Source: an uncultured Methanomicrobiales archaeon
GTDB lineage: Archaea > Thermoplasmatota > Thermoplasmata > Methanomassiliicoccales > Methanomethylophilaceae
DNA length: 16,624 nucleotides
Direction: 5' to 3'
Assembly (NCBI GenBank): GCA_937892275.1
Contig: CALAVG010000128.1
Span: 1 to 16,624, forward strand
Both the position numbers and the translations under genes were made by a program. Below are positions 8,212-13,380 of this stretch, one piece after another (the stretch's first letter is position 1; each line of letters starts with the position of its first letter). The notes under the pieces were generated by a model. It did not search any database. It saw nothing but the letters and a program-made list of their open reading frames with translations, and was not told where the DNA came from.

Positions 8212-8583
8212 ATGGGAAAATTCGTAGTTAAGAAGACATCGAACGATGGATACGCATTCACTATTGTTGCCAACAACGGAGAGGTTGTCGGAGTTTCACA
8301 GACATACAAATCCAAGGATGCAATGAACAACGGAATCGAGTCCGTCAGGAAGAATGTCTCAGTCGAGATCGAGGACCAGACCCTTGAGAACGTCGTCGAG
8401 AAGTCCTGCCCCAAGTGGGAGATCTACTTCGACAAGGCAAGGGAGTACAGGTTCAGGCTCAAGGCATCCAACGGTGAGATCATCCTCGCAGCTTCTGAGG
8501 GATACACCACCAGGGCCAGCGCCAAGAACGGTATCGAGTCCATCCAGAACAACATCGATTCCGAAATCGTAGAAGCGGAGTGA
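8212..8583 (+). CDS. DUF1508 (YegP-like) tandem-repeat protein
   Basis: A 123-residue soluble protein made of two DUF1508 repeats (about 1-60 and 65-123). Each has a beta-hairpin unit followed by a helix: GYAFTIVANNGEVVGVSQTY then NGIESVRKN, and YRFRLKASNGEIILAASEGY then NGIESIQNN. The repeat is the one in E. coli YegP (UPF0339). Its biochemical role is not established, and nothing in the sequence suggests an enzyme. ATG 8212 is the clear start: it lies at the distance from the TATA box expected for the transcription start, and the preceding bases (AAATCCCCATCC) lack a Shine-Dalgarno. The gene is monocistronic, with a hairpin and T-run after it, and converges on the sirtuin gene. Confidence 0.88.
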   Translation: MGKFVVKKTSNDGYAFTIVANNGEVVGVSQTYKSKDAMNNGIESVRKNVSVEIEDQTLENVVEKSCPKWEIYFDKAREYRFRLKASNGEIILAASEGYTTRASAKNGIESIQNNIDSEIVEAE

Positions 8584-8601
8584 TCCTCTTACAAATTTTT
8601 C

Positions 8602-8625
8602 ACAGGGTTTTCGCCCTGTATTTTT
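8602..8625 (+). terminator. Terminator after the DUF1508 gene
   Basis: ACAGGG-TTTTCG-CCCTGT (8602-8619) is a perfect 6-bp stem followed by ATTTTT. It lies 18 bases after the DUF1508 stop and between two convergent genes. On the minus strand the tract after the stem is only GAAAAATTT, so it mainly serves the plus-strand gene. Confidence 0.7.
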
Positions 8626-8627
8626 GT

Positions 8628-9638
8628 TCATTTTCTCAGCAGTTCTGTCAGAACGTTGCCGATATCGCCGTCTATGCAGATGGACCTGTCAGATATCTCC
8701 TTGGGACAGTAGGTCTCGCCGAAGTTCAGGCAGACGTATCTCGACTGAGGATACTTCCACGTCCTGAACCAGAACGGGAACTTCACTATCACAGGTGTGT
8801 TCGATCCCACGCCCATCTCCAGATACAGGACATTCTGTCCTTCATGTCTGCGGAGGTAATCGGAATATCTTGCGGATGCTGCTCTCCAGCCGTCGTCCTC
8901 GACGAAGGTGTCGTCTGATCTGAGGTTCAGGGTCAGCGGTTTCCCGTCGTCGGGACATATCGGTATGAGGTCATGGTCTATGCTCATCCTCACACCGCTC
9001 GCGGGGATCGAGTATACTCCGGAATCATCCTTGATGAAGCCCTGTGATTCCAGCATCCTGCAGACATATCCCTCGTTGTCATATGTCCTCTTGTTCTTGG
9101 GATCGGTGCTCTGGAACAATCCGTAGTCCCCCTGGGTGTAGAAGAGCCTCTTCTTATCGAAACCCGCCCTCTGGAACTGGTGGTCAACATTGGTGGTGAC
9201 CACGAAGTAGTCCTTTCCGTCGAGGACCGAGAGGAGATCCTTGTATACCGGTCTGGGGGGGTCGATGTAGCGGTTGAAGTAGATGTGTCTGCTCCACCAG
9301 GCCCACATGATCTCTGGAGAGGGGAACGGGAAGAATCCTCCCGAATACATGTCCGTTATCCCGTATTCCCTGTGGAAGTCGGAGAATATGGACATGAACC
9401 TCTCGCCGGAATATGTGAATCCGGCCGATGTGCTCAGTCCCGCCCCTGCGCCTACGACTATGGCATCGGCATCGTCGATAGCTTCCTTCAGGGACTGGAT
9501 CGAACCGTGTCCCTTGGTCAGTTTCCTGTCGAGGAATCCGATGCACCTGGTGCCTTCGGCTATGGTCTCCCTGTATCCGTCCGGGATATCAGGATAGGAT
9601 TTGTTCGTAGATCCGTCTATCTTTATCCAAGAAGACAT
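8628..9638 (-). CDS. Class M sirtuin (SirTM), macrodomain-linked protein ADP-ribosyltransferase
   Basis: A 336-residue Sir2-fold protein. Visible motifs are the NAD-binding GAGAGLSTSAGF (63-74), TTNVDHQF (148-155, in place of TQNID of deacetylases), TQGDYG (168-173) where the deacetylase catalytic His is replaced by Gln, NLRSDDTFVEDDGW (238-251), and GVGSNTP (276-282). These features and the adjacent macrodomain gene mark the SirTM class, which in Staphylococcus and Streptococcus ADP-ribosylates a lipoylated GcvH-like protein rather than deacetylating. No GcvH-like or lipoate ligase gene is in this window. Of the four cysteines expected for the structural zinc site only one candidate is seen (C228); no CxxC pair occurs. 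ATG 9638 is chosen because the product starts with family-like sequence and GGCGAT lies just before; the frame runs open to 9737. It overlaps the macrodomain gene by 50 bases. Confidence 0.88.
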   Translation of the reverse strand: MSSWIKIDGSTNKSYPDIPDGYRETIAEGTRCIGFLDRKLTKGHGSIQSLKEAIDDADAIVVGAGAGLSTSAGFTYSGERFMSIFSDFHREYGITDMYSGGFFPFPSPEIMWAWWSRHIYFNRYIDPPRPVYKDLLSVLDGKDYFVVTTNVDHQFQRAGFDKKRLFYTQGDYGLFQSTDPKNKRTYDNEGYVCRMLESQGFIKDDSGVYSIPASGVRMSIDHDLIPICPDDGKPLTLNLRSDDTFVEDDGWRAASARYSDYLRRHEGQNVLYLEMGVGSNTPVIVKFPFWFRTWKYPQSRYVCLNFGETYCPKEISDRSICIDGDIGNVLTELLRK

Positions 9639-10407
9639 TGAATATCGCCTTTTCAATTGAATCGTTGTTCTCAAGCCATTCTGTAACTGTTTCGACCGCG
9701 ATCTCCGCTGCCCTCTCGTTGGGGAAGCGGAAGACACCGGCGGAGATGCAACAGAACGCCACGCTCTTCAGACCGTTGTCGTGGCACATGTCTAGGACGT
9801 TGGTATAGCACTGTGCCAGCAATCTCTCGTCCTCTTTGGTCAGGGTATTATAGATTATGGGCCCCACCACATGGACCACCTTCTTTGACGGAAGGTTATA
9901 CGCATCCGTGAGCATTGGTACCGAGGTGGGCTGTTCGTAATCCTTACCGTAGATATTCCTGAGGGATGTCATTTGACGGTTGCATTCCATCCTCAGCTGC
10001 ATCCCGGAATAGGTGTGGATGCAGTTGTCTATACATGCATGGCAGGGCTGGAAGCAGCCGAGCATTTGGGAGTTGGCAGCATTCACTATGGCATCGCAGT
10101 CAAGTGTGGTTATGTCGCCCTGCCAAAGGGCGATTCTGCCTGCCGAGGGGATATCGCTCCCGAGTGATTCTTCCACCGTGGGGATGCCATCGGTACGGTT
10201 CACACCTCTCTCCGAGTTCCTCTCCTTGAGATATGTGTCCTGGATCCTGAGCAGATCGTCTGGTATGGGCGAAGGATTCCTTACGTTCATGTACGCACGC
10301 AGGAGCATCCTCCTGCCGTCGTCATTGTCGGGCACGCCTGTGAAGGTCATGCGGGATTCCTGCTTCATCCTTTCCAGGAACGGTCCAAGATACTCTTCAG
10401 AACTCAT
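9589..10407 (-). CDS. Zinc-type macrodomain protein, probable ADP-ribosyl hydrolase
   Basis: A 272-residue protein. Residues 1-90 form a helical N-terminal part; 91-272 form a macrodomain, the ADP-ribose-binding fold. Motifs are WQGDIT (95-100), IVNAAN (107-112), the Cys/His cluster GCFQPCHACIDNCIH (117-131), and CISAGVFRFP (220-229), which matches the phosphate-binding loop. The Cys/His cluster characterises the SirTM-linked zinc macrodomains, where a zinc ion in the active site assists removal of ADP-ribose from protein; likely ligands here are C118, H123 and C125. It therefore probably reverses the modification made by the neighbouring sirtuin. ATG 10407 has AAGGAG six bases upstream. It follows the flavoprotein remnant after 34 bases and overlaps the sirtuin start, indicating one operon. 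Confidence 0.9.
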   Translation of the reverse strand: MSSEEYLGPFLERMKQESRMTFTGVPDNDDGRRMLLRAYMNVRNPSPIPDDLLRIQDTYLKERNSERGVNRTDGIPTVEESLGSDIPSAGRIALWQGDITTLDCDAIVNAANSQMLGCFQPCHACIDNCIHTYSGMQLRMECNRQMTSLRNIYGKDYEQPTSVPMLTDAYNLPSKKVVHVVGPIIYNTLTKEDERLLAQCYTNVLDMCHDNGLKSVAFCCISAGVFRFPNERAAEIAVETVTEWLENNDSIEKAIFNVFLDKDRRIYEQILS

Positions 10408-10441
10408 GATGACTCCTTATCCTTTCCGAAGTTCTGGATGT

Positions 10442-10834
10442 TCAGGCCATGGATGCCAGTGTTGCACCCTTATCGAAGACGGTCTTGAGTTCCTGAGGGA
10501 AGACCTTCTCCCTCCTCTCGTACCTCTACTCTCTGTCGAACAGGGTCCAGTTGAACTTGCTGTAATCCCTTACCTGCTGTGTCTCTCCGGATACGAAGAT
10601 CTCCGTCCGGCCCAAGAATTTGTTCAATACGTCCTTGTATACGCATTCTCCCTTGTGGGCATCCCTCTTGCATCCGAAACATGAGATGCATCCTGTGAAA
10701 TTATCCAACTTGTAGAGATTGAATTTGATCACTTTTGCTCCCTTGGATTGGGCTCCTTTCGCGGCCTCGTCTATGAGCATATCGGTGTTCCATCCGTTGC
10801 GGGGGCTCCCGTTGATGGCCACTATCTTTGTCAT
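10442..10834 (-). pseudogene. Iron-sulfur flavoprotein (NADPH-dependent FMN reductase family), internally deleted, with in-frame TAG
   Basis: The first 72 residues are clearly the N-terminus of an iron-sulfur flavoprotein: MTKIVAINGSPRNGWNTDML holds the FMN phosphate loop, and CISCFGCKRDAHKGEC is the C-x2-C-x2-C-x8-C cluster motif. After ECVYKD the protein jumps straight to FGRTE-like C-terminal sequence (VLNKFLGRTEIFVSGETQQV); by family length about 85 residues, including the flavin-ring pocket, are missing. A TAG at 10526-10528 then interrupts FDRE, and the frame continues RYERREKVFPQELKTVFDKG to TGA at 10442, as full-length relatives end. ATG 10834 is supported by TTTTTAA about 26 bases upstream (leaderless). 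The open frame up to 10924 is not used. It is probably a decayed gene heading the sirtuin operon. A compact protein with pyrrolysine at the TAG, or an assembly deletion, are alternatives. Confidence 0.75.
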
Positions 10835-10857
10835 AGAACTTGGGATGTAATCGCTGG

Positions 10858-10864
10858 TTAAAAA
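10858..10864 (-). promoter_or_regulatory. TATA box of the flavoprotein-macrodomain-SirTM operon
   Basis: On the minus strand TTTTTAA is centred about 27 bases before ATG 10834. No Shine-Dalgarno precedes that ATG (CATCCCAAGTTCT), so a leaderless transcript is predicted. No other promoter-like sequence is seen between the flavoprotein and the macrodomain gene. Confidence 0.45.
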
Positions 10865-10934
10865 GAACACAGCTGAGGTTTCAGGAACACCGACCGATAC
10901 CACATCATATCGTTCCTGGTACACGCGGTATCGG
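10861..10934 (-). other. Interleaved inverted repeats, possible RNA pseudoknot with U-tract
   Basis: On the minus strand CCGATACC (10934-10927) pairs perfectly with GGTATCGG (10901-10894), and CAGGAAC (10918-10912) with GTTCCTG (10888-10882). The arms alternate A-B-A'-B', so the RNA would form an H-type pseudoknot or two mutually exclusive hairpins. Loops are 8, 10 and 5 bases. TTCTTTTT follows at 10869-10862. It lies just after the DUF2798 stop, so a 3'-end structure or terminator is the simplest reading; a small RNA or a DNA operator are alternatives. Confidence 0.4.
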
Positions 10935-10953
10935 AGGGTCTGAATAGATATTA

Positions 10954-11484
10954 TCAGGCTTCGGATCCAGATTTCTTCTTGGGGGTGTGTGCCCAGACCA
11001 TGACGGCACGAGCCGCAGGCTGTGCGATCAGCATCTCCACCCAGAACGCAATGCAGAAGTTCCTGGGCCAGATGAGGGGCCAGTTCTCCAGAAGACCGAC
11101 GACATCCACTCCGGGACCGCCCATCAGGGAACCTATGGCCTCACCGACGAGTCCTCCGACGAATGTTAGGATCACGGACATCAGTGTCACGCAGGCGGCG
11201 ATGTTCAGTACTATGCGGGAATTCACGCTGTCGTTCGGACCGGCGATTTTGTTGACGACCTTTCCTGCGATGTGTCCCACTAATGTATTGGCAAGGGTGA
11301 ATGCGATGAGGAACATGACCGGCCATATGACTATGTACTGCATCACGAACTCATCGAAATTGTCGAAAGTGTATCCCATGTTGTCGAAAACGTTGTATCC
11401 ACCTATCAGCAGGGAGGATATCGATGCGATGACGCAACCGTATACGATTCCTTCCCTCGGGTTGTGTGGCAATCTATTATCCAT
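10954..11484 (-). CDS. DUF2798 family membrane protein
   Basis: A 176-residue integral membrane protein with four hydrophobic segments arranged as two similar halves. The first half has IVYGCVIASISSLLIGGYNVF and WPVMFLIAFTLANTLVGHIAGKVV; the second has IVLNIAACVTLMSVILTFVGGL and NFCIAFWVEMLIAQPAARAVM. This paired pattern fits the DUF2798 family, whose function is unknown. The tail HTPKKKSGSEA is basic and cytosolic. ATG 11484 is chosen over GTG 11493 because GAGGTGAT (11496-11489), an almost complete anti-16S match, ends four bases before it. The upstream TATA box at 11570-11577 would give a leader of about 65 bases, so this is a leadered gene unlike several neighbours. It appears monocistronic. 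Confidence 0.75.
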   Translation of the reverse strand: MDNRLPHNPREGIVYGCVIASISSLLIGGYNVFDNMGYTFDNFDEFVMQYIVIWPVMFLIAFTLANTLVGHIAGKVVNKIAGPNDSVNSRIVLNIAACVTLMSVILTFVGGLVGEAIGSLMGGPGVDVVGLLENWPLIWPRNFCIAFWVEMLIAQPAARAVMVWAHTPKKKSGSEA

Positions 11485-11569
11485 ACTAATCACCTCGGAA
11501 AAATCGCACTGTTTCCGCCCAAGGCTTTCGTTTTTACGTGGATTCCAGACGGGCCGAAGTATGTAACAG

Positions 11570-11577
11570 ATATAAAA
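11570..11577 (-). promoter_or_regulatory. TATA box of the DUF2798 gene
   Basis: Minus-strand TTTTATAT is a good archaeal TATA box. The expected transcription start is near 11548. The rest of the 215-base spacer 11497-11711 shows only two short hairpins (11615-11628 and 11687-11705) and no plausible gene. Confidence 0.55.
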
Positions 11578-11686
11578 CTTGGTAATCCTAAGATATTAGA
11601 TGTGCAAACTGACACCCTTCTGAAAGGGATTTCCCAGGCCTTCCGACCCGGGATGATGTACAATGGATCACAATCCGACGACAGAG

Positions 11687-11705
11687 TACTGGCACATCAC
11701 CAGTA
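11687..11705 (-). terminator. Hairpin after the Rrf2 gene, possible terminator
   Basis: TACTGG/CCAGTA, a perfect 6-bp stem with a 7-base loop, begins 6 bases after the Rrf2 stop on the minus strand. No T-run follows, so it is a weak candidate. Confidence 0.3.
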
Positions 11706-11711
11706 TAGGTC

Positions 11712-12149
11712 TTATTGCGTACCTTCCTGTATCTTAGCTCTCATACTATGTATGCAATCATAGAGGGTGGTCGAGGACATCTCCTTCTCGACCTTGCTCA
11801 CCATACCCGAATGCATCTCGTTCAGCACCGGACCGATGAGCCTTCCCACGATGCACTCGTCGTTCGGGTTCCTGTGGATCTCGAACAGTCTGATGTTATC
11901 GGTCTCGTTGACGGCCTTGTATATCCTGAGCATCGAAAGGTCCTTGGGATTGACCTTGAGCGAGAATCCCCTGCTGCCCTGGTTGCTGTCGATGATGTCG
12001 TCCTTCTTGAACAGCCCCGCTATCTTGCGAATATGGCTGGCATTGGTCCCCACGCTGACCGCAATCTTCTCCGAGGACATCAGTTCCTCCGCCTCGGATA
12101 TCAGGATCAGCATATGGATGGCCGATGAGAAGCGGGTGTCCTCCATCAT
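11712..12149 (-). CDS. Rrf2 family transcriptional regulator (YwnA-like)
   Basis: A 145-residue winged-helix regulator. The DNA-binding part (about 5-65) reads SSAIHMLILISE, then the helix-turn-helix with SVGTNASHIRKIAGLFKKDDII and the wing SNQGSRGFSL. The C-terminal half has LRIYKAVNETDNIRLFEIHRNP followed by DECIVGRLIGPVL, the pattern of YwnA-type Rrf2 proteins. Only C99 occurs in the region where IscR/NsrR carry three cysteines, so a [2Fe-2S] cluster is unlikely. The frame starts ATGATG: ATG 12149 overlaps the nitroreductase stop as ATGA, while ATG 12146 has better spacing (4 bases) from GGTGG at 12155-12151. It is cotranscribed with the nitroreductase and is the natural candidate to bind the inverted repeat at that gene's promoter. 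Confidence 0.88.
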   Translation of the reverse strand: MMEDTRFSSAIHMLILISEAEELMSSEKIAVSVGTNASHIRKIAGLFKKDDIIDSNQGSRGFSLKVNPKDLSMLRIYKAVNETDNIRLFEIHRNPNDECIVGRLIGPVLNEMHSGMVSKVEKEMSSTTLYDCIHSMRAKIQEGTQ

Positions 12150-12958
12150 TCCACCTTGTACGATACGATGTATTCCACGTTATCGGGAACTTCGAATCCG
12201 GGATCCTCGGTGAAGAACGCACCGTTCTTGCCCTCTTCCTTCATGGTGAGGTCGAAATGGCACAGTGCTATACCGACGTCGACCTTCTGGATGTCGCCGA
12301 GGGGGCTGTCTCTCATGGTCCTGTTCTCGTAGAAATGCACCTTTCCGTCCGCGACCACGACACGCCAGGGCTGCTTGTTGGCTGCGGAGGGTGCCCAGCG
12401 GGCCATCTCCAGAGCTTTCTGATAGATGTCTGCATCATCCTCGGTCAGAGGATTTCCGTAGGAACCGGAGAAGAAGATCTCCTTGAACGGTTTGCGCTGA
12501 TCCGCTTTGAGTCCCTTGCGCATTACGGCCTCCTTGATGGAATGCTTCTTCGCGGGGTAACCGAGAGGGCTTCCGGCAGGCATGACCTCATCGGGTCCTA
12601 CCTCCATGGCCTTCTCGAACTCCTCGCGGTTCAGGGATGCCGCGAGCATGACGGTGCCGACACCGAGGGACAAGGCGAACAGGCATGCCTCCTCGAAGGC
12701 ATACCCGTATGCGATCTCGCAGTTCGGCGTTCCGCGTTTCATCTTCGCCACAAGGTAGAGGGCCTCTCCGTTGATCACTGCGCTGGAGAGGCCGTGCACC
12801 TTGGGGTCGAGGATCCTGAATTCTATCGGTACCCCGAAAGGATTCTCGGATGATGCGATGTGCTCTTTGAGCTTGTTCAGATCCTCTTCTTTCAGAGGTC
12901 TTCCGTCGAAGGTCCTTACGCTGGTCCTCTTCCTGATGATTTTTTCGATACTGTTCAT
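12146..12958 (-). CDS. Nitroreductase family protein (TM1586-type)
   Basis: A 270-residue flavin-dependent oxidoreductase of the nitroreductase superfamily. RKRTSVRTFDGRPL (9-22) is the N-terminal FMN-phosphate motif. The middle carries YGYAFEEACLFALSLGVGTVMLAAS, and the second half has MARWAPSAANKQPWRVVV, the second flavin-contact motif. Having both halves in one chain is the pattern of the TM1586-like putative nitroreductases, which are longer than NfsB types (about 215). The substrate cannot be told; such enzymes reduce nitro compounds or quinones with NAD(P)H. No Shine-Dalgarno precedes ATG 12958 (AGATTAAC). A perfect 8-bp inverted repeat lies 10-30 bases upstream. Its stop overlaps the Rrf2 start, so enzyme and regulator form a two-gene operon. 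Confidence 0.88.
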   Translation of the reverse strand: MNSIEKIIRKRTSVRTFDGRPLKEEDLNKLKEHIASSENPFGVPIEFRILDPKVHGLSSAVINGEALYLVAKMKRGTPNCEIAYGYAFEEACLFALSLGVGTVMLAASLNREEFEKAMEVGPDEVMPAGSPLGYPAKKHSIKEAVMRKGLKADQRKPFKEIFFSGSYGNPLTEDDADIYQKALEMARWAPSAANKQPWRVVVADGKVHFYENRTMRDSPLGDIQKVDVGIALCHFDLTMKEEGKNGAFFTEDPGFEVPDNVEYIVSYKVE

Positions 12959-12967
12959 GTTAATCTA

Positions 12968-12988
12968 TTGTATCTGTATTAGATACAA
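12968..12988 (-). promoter_or_regulatory. Perfect inverted repeat at the nitroreductase promoter, probable operator
   Basis: TTGTATCT-N5-AGATACAA has two perfect 8-bp arms with centres 20 bases before ATG 12958. It covers the likely transcription start or the base of the promoter; TTAATTAATT at 13007-13016 is the best TATA element for this direction. The Rrf2 protein encoded in the same operon is the likely ligand (autorepression), although the inner TATCT/AGATA halves are shared with the hip promoter sites. Confidence 0.55.
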
Positions 12989-13058
12989 GTACAAATTGTT
13001 GATTCCTTAATTAATTCGTGTGGAAATGATAGATAATATATTAGCAAAATGTAAAAAA

Positions 13059-13085
13059 TATCTATAAATAGATAAAATATTATCT
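13059..13085 (+). promoter_or_regulatory. hipBA promoter: TATA box inside overlapping inverted repeats
   Basis: TATA box TATAAATA (13063-13070) is centred 26 bases before ATG 13092, predicting a leaderless hipB mRNA. It is enclosed by TATCTA-TAAA-TAGATA (13059-13074), and the right arm is reused in AGATAA-AATA-TTATCT (13070-13085). E. coli HipB recognises TATCC-N8-GGATA, so these TATCT-N6-AGATA pairs are plausible autoregulatory operators. A further AGATAA lies at 13031-13036. Confidence 0.6.
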
Positions 13086-13091
13086 GGAAAT

Positions 13092-13325
13092 ATGAAACCT
13101 TACCTTGAGCTGAGCGACATTTTCCAGGAGAAATCCATGGATCAACGGATGATCGAGTTGGCCTCAAGATTCAAGGTGTACCGTAAGAAGGCCAAACTGA
13201 CGCAGCTGCAGCTGGCAGACAGAAGTGGGGTATCTTACGGAACGATAAAGCGCTTCGAGCGGACCGGGAAGATTTCTTTGGAGAGTCTCTGGATGCTGAC
13301 ATCAGCACTTGGATGTGACGATTAG
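13092..13325 (+). CDS. hipB: HipB-like antitoxin / XRE-family regulator, ends at an in-frame TAG
   Basis: A 77-residue helix-turn-helix protein of the Cro/CI (XRE) type. The DNA-binding domain spans about 22-72: ASRFKVYRKKAKLTQLQLADRSGVSYGTIKRFERTGKISL, then SLWMLTSALGCDD. Placed directly before hipA, it is the expected antitoxin and autorepressor. It stops at TAG 13323-13325, but the frame continues with LDQLFSSPALTADDLRG to TGA 13377-13379, one base before the hipA ATG. XRE antitoxins of this type usually continue after the ALGC segment with an E-L-D-x-L-F stretch, so the TAG appears to interrupt the natural C-terminus. The full form would be 95 residues, with the TAG read as pyrrolysine or as the scar of a nonsense mutation. 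ATG 13092 fits a leaderless start; ATG 13137 is a weaker alternative. Confidence 0.82.
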   Translation: MKPYLELSDIFQEKSMDQRMIELASRFKVYRKKAKLTQLQLADRSGVSYGTIKRFERTGKISLESLWMLTSALGCDD

Positions 13326-13379
13326 CTGGACCAACTATTCAGCAGTCCTGCTCTGACTGCGGATGATCTGAGGGGATGA
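13323..13379 (+). other. Possible UAG read-through extension of HipB
   Basis: Seventeen sense codons follow the TAG and end in TGA, with a family-like C-terminus. If read, the 55-base gap to hipA becomes a one-base gap (TGA-A-ATG), the usual tight coupling of antitoxin and toxin genes. Whether the organism has pyrrolysine machinery cannot be seen in this window. Confidence 0.5.
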
Positions 13380-13380
13380 A

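Noticed and set aside
9639..9737. 33-residue N-terminal extension of the sirtuin
   Set aside because: It is Arg/Ser-rich, lies wholly within the macrodomain gene and does not resemble sirtuin sequence; ATG 9638 has a ribosome-site-like GGCGAT.
10835..10924. 30-residue N-terminal extension of the flavoprotein
   Set aside because: The family starts at MTKIVAINGSP, a TATA box fits ATG 10834, and the extension translates the interleaved inverted repeats.
11464..11763. 99-codon plus-strand frame across the DUF2798/Rrf2 spacer
   Set aside because: It overlaps the DUF2798 start and promoter and the end of the Rrf2 gene, has no start signals and no recognisable protein pattern.
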